Positions 16,503 to 25,279 are shown, counted from the first letter of the stretch. The stretch: 64,000 bases of DNA from Rhizobium sp. Root1220 (GCF_001426265.1 NZ_LMDG01000037.1:62001-126000); one strand, 5' to 3'. Program-made: numbers and translations. Notes: generated from the letters alone by a model not told the origin.

Positions 16503-18638
16503 TCAATCCGCGCTTGCGACCTTCTGTGCGGCGAGCGGCGGCGCGGCCTTCAGCGCTTGCCCGATGTCCTTGAGGATCTGTGTCGACTGGACGGAGAGCA
16601 TACGCGGACGAACCAGCGGCGGAGGGGCGCCTTCGGCAGGCTTTGCGGCAACGGTCTTTGCCTTCTTGTCCGCCGGTGGCGTCGGCACGCCGGGAATTTC
16701 GCGTAGCGTGATGCCCTGGTGGGCGTAATCCATCGCACGCTTGAAGGTCATGGCGGGCAGCGAACCACCGGTCATCTTGTTGGTCGACGTATAGTCGTCG
16801 TTGCCGAACCAGACGGCGGTAGTGAAGTTGCCGGTGTAGCCTATGAACCAGGCGTCGCGATAAGCCTGGGTCGTGCCGGTCTTGCCCGCGGTCAGGATGC
16901 CGTTGTCGAGCGCCGCCTTCCTGGCCGTGCCGACGTAGGGTACGCGCGACAGCATCTGGTTCATGTAGCCGTCCGCCTTTTCGGATAGGACCCGCTTGGC
17001 CGGCGGTTCGTCACGGTCGAAATCGTAGAGAACGTCGCCGCCATAATCGAGGATCTGGTTGATGCCATGGCGCCGCGATTGATAGCCGCCTGCCGGAAAA
17101 ACGGCATAGGCGGTCGCCTGGTCCATCACTGTCACTTCCGAGGTTCCGATCGGGATCGTCACGTCGTTGCGAACAGGTGACTCGACGCCGAGATTCTTGG
17201 CCATTGCCCGGATCGGCGCAATACCGAACTTTTCCTTGGCGAGGCGAACCGGGATCGTATTGATCGACTGCGCGATGGCGGTGGCCAGCGTCACGCGCCC
17301 GGCATAGCGGTTTTCGTAGTTGTGGGGGCTCCAGTTGCCCCAATAGATCGGTGCGTCCACCACGATGCTATCCGGCGTCATGCCGCTCTCCATCGCCACG
17401 GAATAGGTGTAGACCTTGAACGAGGATCCCGGCTGGCGCAGCGCCCTGGTGGCGCGGTTGAACTGGCTCTCGCCGTAGTCCCGACCGCCGACCATGGCGC
17501 GCACCGCACCGCCGTTTTCGATCATCACCATGGCGCCCTGCTTGGCGTGGTAGCTCTCGCCGTACTCTCGCAACGAGGTCTCGACCGAATCCTCGGCGGC
17601 GTTCTGTAGGCCCATGTCGATGGTGGTGCGCACCACCAGCGAATGCTGGTGGAAACGCGGCGATAGGCGCATGACCTCGTCGAAGGCCCAATCGAGGAAG
17701 AAGTCGGGCGATTCCACCGTATTGCGATCGACAATGGTGGCAGGGTTGCGGCGGGCGGCGATAACCTGTCCCTCGGTCATCAGCCCGCTCTGCACCAGAT
17801 TGGTCAGGACCTCGTTGGCGCGGCCGCGGGCGGCCGGTAGGTTGACGTGCGGCGCGTATTTTGCCGGTGCCTTGAACAGGCCGGCCAGCATGGCAGACTC
17901 TGCAAGGTTCACATCGGTGATGCTCTTGCCGAAATAGAATTGCGCCGCCGCCGCCGCGCCGAAGGTGCCGCCGCCCATATAGGCGCGGTCGAGATAGGTG
18001 GAGAGGATTTCCTTCTTGGAGAGATTGGCCTCGAGCCAGAGCGAAAGGAAAGCTTCGGTGATCTTGCGGTCGATGGAGCGCTCGTTGGAGAGGAACAGGT
18101 TCTTGGCAAGCTGCTGCGTCAGCGTCGAGCCGCCCTGCACGACTTCGCCGGCCTGGGCGTTGGTCACCAGCGCGCGGAACAGGCCGATGAAATCGATGCC
18201 GAAATGATCGAAGAAGCGCCGGTCTTCCGTGGCGATGACGGACTTGATCAGAGCGTCCGGCAACTCGTCGATCGGCACCGAGTTCTGGTGAATGACGCCG
18301 CGATGGCCGACGACGTTGCCGTAGCGGTCGAGGAAGGTAACGGCATAGTCGCCGCGATTGCGCCAATCTTCCTTGGTAGCCTCGAAAGCAGGCTGGGCAA
18401 GGGTCAGCATCAGGACAGCACCGACGGCACCGAGCGTCAGGCCTTCGCCGCCGAGTTCGAAAACGATGCGTTTCCAGCCGCGGACGCGGAAGCGGCGGAA
18501 GAAGATGGTGATGTCTTCCCAGATTTCGGCGGAGCGGAAACCGGCGTTCCAGATGGTCGAATCGATCCACGAATCGATCTTCAGCAGGAGATGGCGTTTC
18601 CTGGGAGGTCGCTTTTCTGGATTGTCCGGATCCGTCAC
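16503..18638 (-). CDS. Class A penicillin-binding protein (PBP1-type transglycosylase/transpeptidase)
   Basis: 711-residue bifunctional peptidoglycan synthase of the inner membrane. A cytoplasmic N terminus leads to one membrane helix (about 62-82). The GT51 glycosyltransferase domain carries catalytic Glu138 in ATEDRRFFDHFG and the GSTLTQQLAKN motif (about 170-180). The transpeptidase domain has the SxxK motif (Ser405, Lys408 in PGSSFKVY), an SIN motif near 458, and KTGTT near 596. The last 60 residues are Pro/Ala-rich. It is monocistronic, divergent from the YcgN-family gene. Confidence 0.93.
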   Translation of the reverse strand: MTDPDNPEKRPPRKRHLLLKIDSWIDSTIWNAGFRSAEIWEDITIFFRRFRVRGWKRIVFELGGEGLTLGAVGAVLMLTLAQPAFEATKEDWRNRGDYAVTFLDRYGNVVGHRGVIHQNSVPIDELPDALIKSVIATEDRRFFDHFGIDFIGLFRALVTNAQAGEVVQGGSTLTQQLAKNLFLSNERSIDRKITEAFLSLWLEANLSKKEILSTYLDRAYMGGGTFGAAAAAQFYFGKSITDVNLAESAMLAGLFKAPAKYAPHVNLPAARGRANEVLTNLVQSGLMTEGQVIAARRNPATIVDRNTVESPDFFLDWAFDEVMRLSPRFHQHSLVVRTTIDMGLQNAAEDSVETSLREYGESYHAKQGAMVMIENGGAVRAMVGGRDYGESQFNRATRALRQPGSSFKVYTYSVAMESGMTPDSIVVDAPIYWGNWSPHNYENRYAGRVTLATAIAQSINTIPVRLAKEKFGIAPIRAMAKNLGVESPVRNDVTIPIGTSEVTVMDQATAYAVFPAGGYQSRRHGINQILDYGGDVLYDFDRDEPPAKRVLSEKADGYMNQMLSRVPYVGTARKAALDNGILTAGKTGTTQAYRDAWFIGYTGNFTTAVWFGNDDYTSTNKMTGGSLPAMTFKRAMDYAHQGITLREIPGVPTPPADKKAKTVAAKPAEGAPPPLVRPRMLSVQSTQILKDIGQALKAAPPLAAQKVASAD

Positions 18639-18819
18639 GTCTTATATTCCCGCCCGATCAGTCAGCTCGACGCCGGACAAACCTGACGCCGGACTGTGGC
18701 AAAACTTCCGACTGCGTCAGCAGTAGCTGCGCATCGTGAATGATTGGTTGATTTGGCTGGGAAGAACAAGAGAAATGGGAAGCCCTCACGCGATTTTGCG
18801 GGGCTGTTGCAAGAACGGA

Positions 18820-19314
18820 ATGATGGAAGAAGCACCCTTCTGGAAGGAAAAGACATTGGTCGAGATGACCAATGCCGAATGGGAAAGCCTCTGTGACGGC
18901 TGCGGGCTGTGTTGTCTCAACAAGATCGAGGAGTGGGACAGCGGCGACATCTACTTCACCTCGATCCGCTGCAAGCTGCTCGACGATGGGAGCTGTCGGT
19001 GCTCGAGCTATGAAAACCGCTGGGACTTCGTGCCCGACTGCGTTCAGCTCACCAAGGAAAATGTCGACGAGATCCCCTGGCTGCCGCCGACCTGCGGCTA
19101 CCGCCTGATCAACGAGGGGCGGGATCTCTACTGGTGGCATCCGCTTGTTTCGGGCGATCCGGAAACCGTCCATGCCGCCGGCATTTCAGCGCGAGGTCGG
19201 ACGATCAGCGAGACCGAGGTTGACGTTGAGAACTTCGAGGATCACGTCGTCGAGTGGCCGCTGACAGTGGGCGACGGGCCACGGGCGAAAGCGCCGAAAG
19301 GTGTCAAAAGGTAA
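18820..19314 (+). CDS. YcgN/UPF0260 family cysteine-cluster protein
   Basis: 164-residue homologue of E. coli YcgN. Cys25, Cys28, Cys31 and Cys32 in LCDGCGLCC form a metal- or Fe-S-binding type cluster. Conserved WHPLVSGDPE and PPTCGYRLINEGRDL are also present. The ATG at 18820 fits the family's usual N terminus (EAPFWKEKTLVEM); upstream starts in frame from 18736 are disfavoured. The last bases overlap the convergent TetR gene. Physiological role is unknown. Confidence 0.85.
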   Translation: MMEEAPFWKEKTLVEMTNAEWESLCDGCGLCCLNKIEEWDSGDIYFTSIRCKLLDDGSCRCSSYENRWDFVPDCVQLTKENVDEIPWLPPTCGYRLINEGRDLYWWHPLVSGDPETVHAAGISARGRTISETEVDVENFEDHVVEWPLTVGDGPRAKAPKGVKR

Positions 19315-19873
19315 GCTTTCCGCCTCCTGCGGTTTCGAGGAAGCAGCGCAGCTCGTCGCGGACGTAGTCTTCGATGGAGCCTGCCGGCTCGAAGCCCCAC
19401 CAGAGCAGACAGCCCTGCCACTGCGACAGCATCAGCCTGCTGAGCCGGGTGCCTTCCGGGGAGAGGCATTGATCGAGCGCGTCGGCAAGCGTCGTGCCCC
19501 AGGCGGACCCGCGGGCACGCAGCGCCGGATCGCGCAGGTCCTCCCTCAGCAACAGCAATCCATCGGCGTAGGATACCGCATCGTCGCCATAGTCCCTGGA
19601 GAGGCCAGTCAGCAGCGCAATGGCCCCGGCGTGCGTCTTCGGCACCGACTGCGCCAGCCGCGCCGTTTCCGCGTCCAGCCGATCCCAGGCCCGCAGCAGG
19701 GCGGCGCGCAGCATCGCTGCCTTGGTGCCGAACCGCTGAACGAGCGTCGAGCCGGAGAGGCCGCTCGCCTTGGCCACGGCCCCAAAGGTCGCGGCGTCCG
19801 GTCCCTCGGCGTGGATCAGACCGAGCACCATATCGAGGAGCTGTTCGTCGGAAAGCGTGCGGTTGCGCGGCAT
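19304..19873 (-). CDS. TetR family transcriptional regulator
   Basis: 189-residue regulator with an N-terminal helix-turn-helix (about 8-52, with FGAVAKASGLSGSTLVQRFG). The C-terminal ligand domain is Leu/Ala-rich. It is divergent from the short-chain dehydrogenase, and the 87-base spacer holds a palindrome, so it most likely represses that gene and itself in response to an unknown ligand. Its 3' end overlaps the convergent YcgN-family gene by 11 bases. Confidence 0.85.
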   Translation of the reverse strand: MPRNRTLSDEQLLDMVLGLIHAEGPDAATFGAVAKASGLSGSTLVQRFGTKAAMLRAALLRAWDRLDAETARLAQSVPKTHAGAIALLTGLSRDYGDDAVSYADGLLLLREDLRDPALRARGSAWGTTLADALDQCLSPEGTRLSRLMLSQWQGCLLWWGFEPAGSIEDYVRDELRCFLETAGGGKLTF

Positions 19874-19900
19874 GAAATTCCTCTTGCGTTTGCATCAAAT

Positions 19901-19920
19901 ATGAACGAACGTTCGTTTAT
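19901..19920. promoter_or_regulatory. Palindromic TetR-type operator
   Basis: A perfect 14-bp palindrome AACGAACGTTCGTT (19904-19917), extended by two more matching pairs, sits between the divergent TetR and SDR genes. Its position 28-31 bases from the tetR start and upstream of the SDR gene fits a shared operator. Confidence 0.65.
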
Positions 19921-19960
19921 AATCAAGTACGGTTCCGGCATGGAGGAAAGCCAGGTGACA

Positions 19961-20869
19961 ATGGATTTGTCGGGAAAGATCGCCCTCGTAGCAGGCGGGA
20001 CGCGCGGCGCGGGACGCGGGATTGCGGTGGAGCTCGGTGCTGCCGGCGCGACGGTTTACGTGACTGGCCGCACCACGCGGACACAGCAGTCGGAATACGG
20101 CCGGCCGGAGACGATCGAGGAGACTGCCGAGATGGTCACCGTTGCCGGCGGCCGCGGGATTGCCGTTCGCGTCGATCATCTCGTGCCGAACGAAGTCGAG
20201 AACCTTGTCGCCCGCATCCGCCGGGACGAGGGAAGGCTGGACATTCTCGTCAACGACATCTGGGGCGGCGAGAACCTCGTCGAGTGGAACAAGCCGGTCT
20301 GGGAGCACGGGCTCGACAAGGGGCTGCACATGCTGCGGCTTGCGATCGATACGCATCTGATCACCGCGCACTACGCGCTGGCGCTGATGATCGAAAGGCC
20401 GGGCGGACTGATGGTCGAGATGACCGACGGCACCGCGGATTACAACGCGACGCACTACCGGCTCTGCGCCTACTACGATCTCGTCAAGACAGGCGTGACG
20501 CGCATGGCCTGGGCGCATGCGAAGGACCTGGAGCCGCACGGTGCGACGGCGGTTTCGCTGACACCGGGTTGGATGCGCTCGGAGATGATGCTGGATATCT
20601 ATGAGGTACAGGAGGCGAACTGGCGCGACGCGACGGCAGTGCAGCCGCACTTCGTCATTTCGGAGACACCGCGCTTCACCGGCCGGGCGGTGGCATCGCT
20701 CGCCGCCGATCCGCAGCGCGCCCGCTGGAATGGTCAGTCCTTGTCGAGCGGCGGGCTCGCCAAGGTTTACGGCTTCGACGACATCGACGGGTCGCGGCCG
20801 GATTGCTGGCGCTACATGGACGAGGTGATGGAGGCGGGCAAGGATGCCGATGCCACCGGCTATCGTTGA
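19961..20869 (+). CDS. Short-chain dehydrogenase/reductase
   Basis: 302-residue SDR oxidoreductase. The Rossmann motif is AGGTRGAGRG (about 11-20), the NDI motif lies near 98-100, and the active-site pair is Tyr172-X3-Lys176. The usual Ser before the Tyr is not obvious; Thr155 or Thr158 is in its place. The length and C-terminal region are longer than in minimal SDRs. ATG 19961 was chosen for spacing to GGAGGAAAG; ATG 19940 and a GTG at 19955 are alternatives. It is divergent from a TetR regulator, and its substrate is unknown. Confidence 0.85.
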   Translation: MDLSGKIALVAGGTRGAGRGIAVELGAAGATVYVTGRTTRTQQSEYGRPETIEETAEMVTVAGGRGIAVRVDHLVPNEVENLVARIRRDEGRLDILVNDIWGGENLVEWNKPVWEHGLDKGLHMLRLAIDTHLITAHYALALMIERPGGLMVEMTDGTADYNATHYRLCAYYDLVKTGVTRMAWAHAKDLEPHGATAVSLTPGWMRSEMMLDIYEVQEANWRDATAVQPHFVISETPRFTGRAVASLAADPQRARWNGQSLSSGGLAKVYGFDDIDGSRPDCWRYMDEVMEAGKDADATGYR

Positions 20870-20875
20870 ATCGCT

Positions 20876-21220
20876 TTATGGAGACGGGATGACAACGAAT
20901 TGTCTTTGCAGCGTTTTCGGCGCCGCATTCTGCCATGACTTGCGCACCAGATCCTGGACCAGCGCCTCGCCGGCAAGCTGGTAGAAGAGCCGCGTCGAAC
21001 CGCGCAGGCCCCAGCCGCCCGGCACCGCGGCGGTCTCGTCTGGCGCGACCGCCAGTGTCATGTGCTGCTGATCCGACGTCAGGCGAACGACGCAGTAATC
21101 TTGATCGGGCATGGTCAGAAATATCTTGCTGCGCACGCGAAAGTCACGTGTGCCGTGATGCGCGCTTTCGACCGCTTCAGGCAGGCTGAGCGCAAACGAT
21201 ACGAGCTCTTCGCGGGTCAT
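20876..21220 (-). CDS. MmcQ/YjbR family DNA-binding protein
   Basis: 114-residue single-domain protein of the MmcQ/YjbR family (double wing DNA-binding fold). It begins with MTREELVSFALSLPEAVE and contains HHGTRDFRVRSKIFLTM (about 21-37) and GWGLRGSTRLFY (about 69-80), as in the family. It lies 48 bases downstream of the HD-GYP gene on the same strand and may be co-transcribed. Function is unknown beyond the fold. Confidence 0.8.
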   Translation of the reverse strand: MTREELVSFALSLPEAVESAHHGTRDFRVRSKIFLTMPDQDYCVVRLTSDQQHMTLAVAPDETAAVPGGWGLRGSTRLFYQLAGEALVQDLVRKSWQNAAPKTLQRQFVVIPSP

Positions 21221-21268
21221 GCCGCTTATTTTAGCACATTCCGATGGTTTGCGGCCAATCAGAAAAAC

Positions 21269-22648
21269 TCAAGCAGCCGCGCTTGCCCCGACAACGGGCT
21301 CGCTTAGCGTCAGCGGCGTCTTGCGCAGCGCGCGTTGCAGTGCCTCGATGCAGATCGGATCGTGCGCGCCGCCGGCGCCCTCCCAGAGAATCGCGAACGC
21401 CTGGGCGATCGGCATCGCCGCACGATACGGCCGGTCGGCGGTGAGTGCGTCGAAGACGTCGGCGGTGGAGACGATGCGCACCTCCATCGGGATCTCGTCT
21501 GCCGTGAGGCCGCGGGGATAACCCTTGCCGTCGAGGCGTTCGTGGTGCGCGCCGCCGATGCGGGCGACATCGGCAAAGGCGCCGATATGCGACAGGATCT
21601 CTTCGGAGAATTCGGCATGGCGTCGCATCGCCAGCCATTCCCCGTCGTCGAGCTTGCCCGGTTTGTCGAGCACGCTGTTGCTGACGCCGAGCTTGCCGAT
21701 ATCGTGGAGCAGTGCCGCACGGTGTAGGAAACGCCGGCCTTCGGCATCGATGCCCATCTCTTCGGCGATCAGGTCGGTGAACAGCGCCACGCGGTCGCTG
21801 TGGCCCGATGTGTAGGGGCTCTTGGCGTCGATCACCCGCGCAAAGGCGGCGGCGATGTCGTCGAGATAGTCGTCGTCGGCCATGATCGCCTGGCGGCCGG
21901 GCTCGCTTTCGAGCACGACCGTCTCCAGCTCGGGCGAGCGAAGCGTTTCCCAGAAGGCCGGCCGCGCGGCGGCGCGGGCGAAGGCGGCAGTCAGAGCCGG
22001 GTCGAACCAGCTGCCGGCCCGCTTGCGGATTTCGGCCATCGCGGCCTCGGGGCCGCCGCTCATCTGGAAGATATCGGCGACCTGCGACAGCAGCGCTATA
22101 CGCGAGAACAGCGGAATGGCTTCACCGACGATGCCGAGCGGCCGGCCTCCGCCGTTCCAGTGTTCGTCGAGGTTCAGTACACCGCCGGCGACGTCCTCGG
22201 AGAAACGCATCTGCCGGGCGATCTCGGCGCCGCGCTGGCAGCGGGTCTGGATCAGGTCGGTGACGATCTGGCCCCCGTTCTGCATGATGTTGAGAATGCT
22301 GCGGAAACGCCCGGCGAGGCCGGCCTGCAGACCGGTATGGCCGAGCACGAAGCCCAGCACCTGGCTGAGGCTGCCGTCGATCAGCTTGAAGTCGCGCTTG
22401 AATGAAATGTCGTCGGCCAGATAAAGCTCGCAGATACGCGCCGCATTGCTGCTGCAGCCGAGATCCTTGAGAAGCAGCGTGTAGTAGAGCTCCTGCAGCG
22501 CCGCATCGGGCATGCCGATCTCGCGGCCGATATGCGTGCCGATGAAACAGGCACGGATGCAGTGCCCGGGCGGCTGGCCCTCCGTCATGTCCAGCGCCTT
22601 GCTCAGCGCCTCGATGATCTCCGCAAGCCTGATCTGGATCGTCCGCAT
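21269..22648 (-). CDS. HD-GYP domain protein with degenerate N-terminal HD domain
   Basis: 459-residue cytoplasmic protein with two related halves. The C-terminal half is a canonical HD-GYP phosphodiesterase domain, with His315-Asp316 in LLHDIGKLG, HHE (368-370) and GKGYP (374-378); such domains hydrolyse cyclic di-GMP. The N-terminal half retains the fold pattern, but the HD pair is replaced by Lys61-Asp62 and the GYP region reads NGGGRPLG (about 165-172). It probably plays a sensory or dimerising role. It has no membrane segment. Confidence 0.88.
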   Translation of the reverse strand: MRTIQIRLAEIIEALSKALDMTEGQPPGHCIRACFIGTHIGREIGMPDAALQELYYTLLLKDLGCSSNAARICELYLADDISFKRDFKLIDGSLSQVLGFVLGHTGLQAGLAGRFRSILNIMQNGGQIVTDLIQTRCQRGAEIARQMRFSEDVAGGVLNLDEHWNGGGRPLGIVGEAIPLFSRIALLSQVADIFQMSGGPEAAMAEIRKRAGSWFDPALTAAFARAAARPAFWETLRSPELETVVLESEPGRQAIMADDDYLDDIAAAFARVIDAKSPYTSGHSDRVALFTDLIAEEMGIDAEGRRFLHRAALLHDIGKLGVSNSVLDKPGKLDDGEWLAMRRHAEFSEEILSHIGAFADVARIGGAHHERLDGKGYPRGLTADEIPMEVRIVSTADVFDALTADRPYRAAMPIAQAFAILWEGAGGAHDPICIEALQRALRKTPLTLSEPVVGASAAA

Positions 22649-22816
22649 CTCGACCGCCCTTTTGCCTGCGATCGGTGTACTGGTTATTCATTTAGGAATG
22701 ATTGAAATTAGCGATGGCAGAGAAATACCAGTGATTTTCCAATCGGTTAGATATAGCGTAAATGCGATGCAACACTGGGTCGACTGCAAACTTTTAAAGA
22801 AATAGGAAAATAATCC

Positions 22817-22845
22817 TTGACGGCGTCACGGTGGTTTGGTAGGGT
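22817..22845 (+). promoter_or_regulatory. Candidate promoter for the GTA cluster
   Basis: A -35-like TTGACG at 22817-22822 is separated by 17 bases from TAGGGT at 22840-22845. The -35 is good, the -10 weak. It would produce a leader of about 125 bases before the first GTA gene, and that leader contains a terminator-like hairpin. Confidence 0.4.
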
Positions 22846-22907
22846 TATGGCACAGTCGGAAAGTTGCGGGCGCGGCACAGTGGGGCGCCAAGGCTTTTCG
22901 AGTTGGC

Positions 22908-22931
22908 AGCCGGGCGTTTGACCCGGCTTTT
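22908..22931 (+). terminator. Terminator-like hairpin in the GTA leader
   Basis: AGCCGGG (22908-22914) pairs with CCCGGCT (22922-22928) across a seven-base loop and is followed by TTTCTGTTT. It has the form of an intrinsic terminator on the plus strand, yet lies between the candidate promoter and g1, so it may act as an attenuator. It does not belong to any upstream plus-strand gene that I can see. Confidence 0.6.
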
Positions 22932-22975
22932 CTGTTTCTGGCGGCTGGGCATCCCCCGCTGCCCGAGGGGTTCGG

Positions 22976-23548
22976 ATGAACGATATCGAGAGTTTCGTGC
23001 CGGAGCTTTATGGCTTCTGGCCGCAGACGCACGCCTATGGCGATCCTGTACGGCTCGAGACGGAAGACGCCGAAGCGCGAGCGGCGGCGGAAGCCTATTT
23101 CCTCGAAACCAAGTCGGGAGCGGCGCCACCCGCCGAGGAGTTGCGGGTGCTGCTCAACGAGATGACGGCGGAGATGCGCGATCAGTTCAGCGCCTTTCGC
23201 GAGCTGCGCCGGGCGGCTGAGGCTGCGTCCGCAAGCGGTGACGAGGCTGCTGGAAAGCTTGCTCGGGCCGACCTGAAGGCGGCGACCGATGCCATGTCAC
23301 TCATCGTGCGCACACTGGAGAAGGTCGATCAGCTGCAGCGGCAGATCGCGCGCGATCGGGAGCTTGCCGCCGAAGAGAACGATGTCGCGATGGGGCTTGA
23401 GGATGCGAAGACGCGATTTCTTGAGCGCATCGACGAGTTGGCGCAATATCGGGCAGAACAGCTCGCTACCGAGTGGAAGGCTACCGGTCCTCCCGGTTCG
23501 GGTGCCGCCGCTGCCGCCGCTGCTGTCCGTTCGCAAGGTCCAGGTTGA
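22976..23548 (+). CDS. GTA small terminase-like protein (g1)
   Basis: 190-residue helical, charged protein at the position of the GTA g1 gene, directly before the large terminase. The middle (about 45-150) looks coiled-coil, as expected for a small terminase that forms a ring and links DNA to the ATPase. A GAGGGG site precedes the ATG. The C terminus is a Gly/Ala run. Assignment rests mainly on position and on general composition rather than on a strong motif. Confidence 0.7.
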   Translation: MNDIESFVPELYGFWPQTHAYGDPVRLETEDAEARAAAEAYFLETKSGAAPPAEELRVLLNEMTAEMRDQFSAFRELRRAAEAASASGDEAAGKLARADLKAATDAMSLIVRTLEKVDQLQRQIARDRELAAEENDVAMGLEDAKTRFLERIDELAQYRAEQLATEWKATGPPGSGAAAAAAAVRSQGPG

Positions 23549-23642
23549 CCAGCCGGCGTCGCGATCCTTCACGCGGCTGGTGGGCAAGATGGTAGCGCAA
23601 TATGGCCACGGGATGACAGCCCTCACAGCGAAGAGGGAGACG

Positions 23643-25055
23643 ATGCGTGGCGCCATCGGTGCTAGCCTGAAGCAGGGCACGGCGCTCGCCAGCGCTATAG
23701 CGGCGCCAGCGCCGGTCCGTGTGCAGGACCCGCAGCTCGGCCACGCCGATGCCGTTAAAATGGCCGACGGCTCCTCGGAGGGCAAGGTGCCGACGCCTGA
23801 TCCGTTGGTCAGTCTTGTCGATGAGCGAGCTCTCTGGGGTGCGCTTGGCGGCCTGTGGACGTTCGCCGGGCGCCCCGAGCAGCAACCGCCGCCGGGCGAC
23901 TGGCGCACATGGCTGATCCTCGGCGGACGCGGCTCCGGCAAGACGCGGGCCGGGGCCGAATGGGTTCATGCGCTGGCGAGCGCTGGGCGCCGGTCTGGCC
24001 TGCGCATCGCGCTGATCGCCGAAACGCTCGGCGACGCGCGCGAGGTGATGATCGATGGGGTTTCCGGAATTTGCCGGATCGCCCGCCGCTGCCGGCCGGA
24101 ATTCGAGGTTTCTCGCCGCAGGCTGGTCTGGCCGAATGGCGCGGTGGCGCAGATATTCTCGTCGGAGGATCCGGAAAGCCTGCGCGGGCCGCAGTTTCAC
24201 CTTGCCTGGTGCGACGAGCTGGCGAAATGGAAACATGGGCAGGAGACGTGGGACATGCTGCAATTCGGCTTGCGCCTCGGCACCCATCCGCAACAGCTTG
24301 TGACGACGACACCGCGGCCGCTGCCGCTGCTGAAGGCGCTGATCGGCGATCCCGGCACGCGCCTGACGCGGATCAGCACGCTGGCCAACGCCCACAATCT
24401 GGCGCCGGGTTTCATCGATGCGCTTGCCGGTCGCTATGGCGGCACGCGGCTCGGGCGCCAGGAGTTGGACGGCGAGCTGATCGAGGACCGCGAGGATGCC
24501 CTGTGGCGGCGCGAGATGTTCGAGGCGGCGGCGATCCGCTTCTCCGGAGATCTCAGGCGCGTGGTCGTTGCGGTCGACCCGCCTGCAGCGGCGGGCCTGC
24601 AATCATGCTGCGGCATTGTCGTCGCGGGGCTGGAGGCATCGGGCCGGGCGGTGGTGCTGGCCGATTGCTCGGTCGAAGGCGCCAGCCCGGCCGGTTGGGC
24701 AGGAGCCGTTGCGCGAGCCTACCGGCGCTTCTCAGCAGACCGCGTGGTGGCCGAGATCAACCAGGGAGGCGACATGGTGGTGTCGGTGTTGAAGAGCATC
24801 GACGAGAGCCTGCCGGTCTCGACGGTGCGGGCCACACGCAGTAAATATCTCCGGGCCGAGCCTGTCGCGGCACTCTACGAGCAGGGGCGTGTTGCCCATG
24901 CAGGCCGTTTTGCCGCTCTCGAAGACCAGATGTGTGACTTCGGCCCGGACGGTTTGTCGTCGGGCCGGTCGCCCGACCGGCTCGACGCACTTGTCTGGGC
25001 GCTCACGGCGCTGATGCTGGAGGGTAATGGAGAACCGCGGGTGAGGGGAGTTTGA
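23643..25055 (+). CDS. GTA large terminase subunit (g2)
   Basis: 470-residue DNA-packaging ATPase/nuclease. Walker A GGRGSGKT has Lys100, and Walker B LAWCDE ends in Asp191-Glu192. A C-terminal RNase H-like nuclease region follows: the first acidic position is in VVAVDPP (about 300-306), a later one is in VVAEINQGG, and RSPDRLDALVWAL lies near the end. It packages host DNA into GTA heads, as in Rhodobacter. ATG 23643 was chosen for the GAGGGAG site just upstream; earlier in-frame ATGs (23589, 23610) are possible. Confidence 0.92.
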   Translation: MRGAIGASLKQGTALASAIAAPAPVRVQDPQLGHADAVKMADGSSEGKVPTPDPLVSLVDERALWGALGGLWTFAGRPEQQPPPGDWRTWLILGGRGSGKTRAGAEWVHALASAGRRSGLRIALIAETLGDAREVMIDGVSGICRIARRCRPEFEVSRRRLVWPNGAVAQIFSSEDPESLRGPQFHLAWCDELAKWKHGQETWDMLQFGLRLGTHPQQLVTTTPRPLPLLKALIGDPGTRLTRISTLANAHNLAPGFIDALAGRYGGTRLGRQELDGELIEDREDALWRREMFEAAAIRFSGDLRRVVVAVDPPAAAGLQSCCGIVVAGLEASGRAVVLADCSVEGASPAGWAGAVARAYRRFSADRVVAEINQGGDMVVSVLKSIDESLPVSTVRATRSKYLRAEPVAALYEQGRVAHAGRFAALEDQMCDFGPDGLSSGRSPDRLDALVWALTALMLEGNGEPRVRGV

Positions 25056-25059
25056 AGGT

Positions 25060-25191
25060 TCAGCGCTGCGGCTGTTGCGAGGTCGGACGCGGTGGCTCGC
25101 GTTCCGGGCGAACCTGCCGCCACTCGCTCTCGAGTTGATCGATCACATGCTGGGGAATGGTAGGCTGGCTACTGTTGGCGGGCTGCTGCAT
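25060..25191 (-). CDS. Small antisense-oriented protein (43 aa)
   Basis: A 43-codon frame on the strand opposite to the GTA genes, just after the large terminase stop. It encodes a Gln/Pro-rich peptide with the segment IPQHVIDQLESEWRQVRP. A perfect GGAGG ribosome site stands five to six bases from the ATG at 25191, which is the main support. I do not recognise it. It is not hydrophobic, so it is not an obvious antiholin. It could be a regulator of the neighbouring lysis gene or an unrelated small protein. Confidence 0.6.
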   Translation of the reverse strand: MQQPANSSQPTIPQHVIDQLESEWRQVRPEREPPRPTSQQPQR

Positions 25192-25279
25192 TCTCGCCTC
25201 CGTTGTCCGGGTTTTAACGCTGAATCAATCAGTGGCATGCTCCAAATAAACTGTAAATCAGGTGCTTACGGTGTTTAAA

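Noticed and set aside
18736..18819. Upstream start of the YcgN-family gene
   Set aside because: Family members begin at the position of ATG 18820, and the extension has no conserved features.
25075..25278. Plus-strand frame of 67 codons after large terminase
   Set aside because: No ribosome site, and opposite the minus-strand 43-codon frame that has a perfect one.
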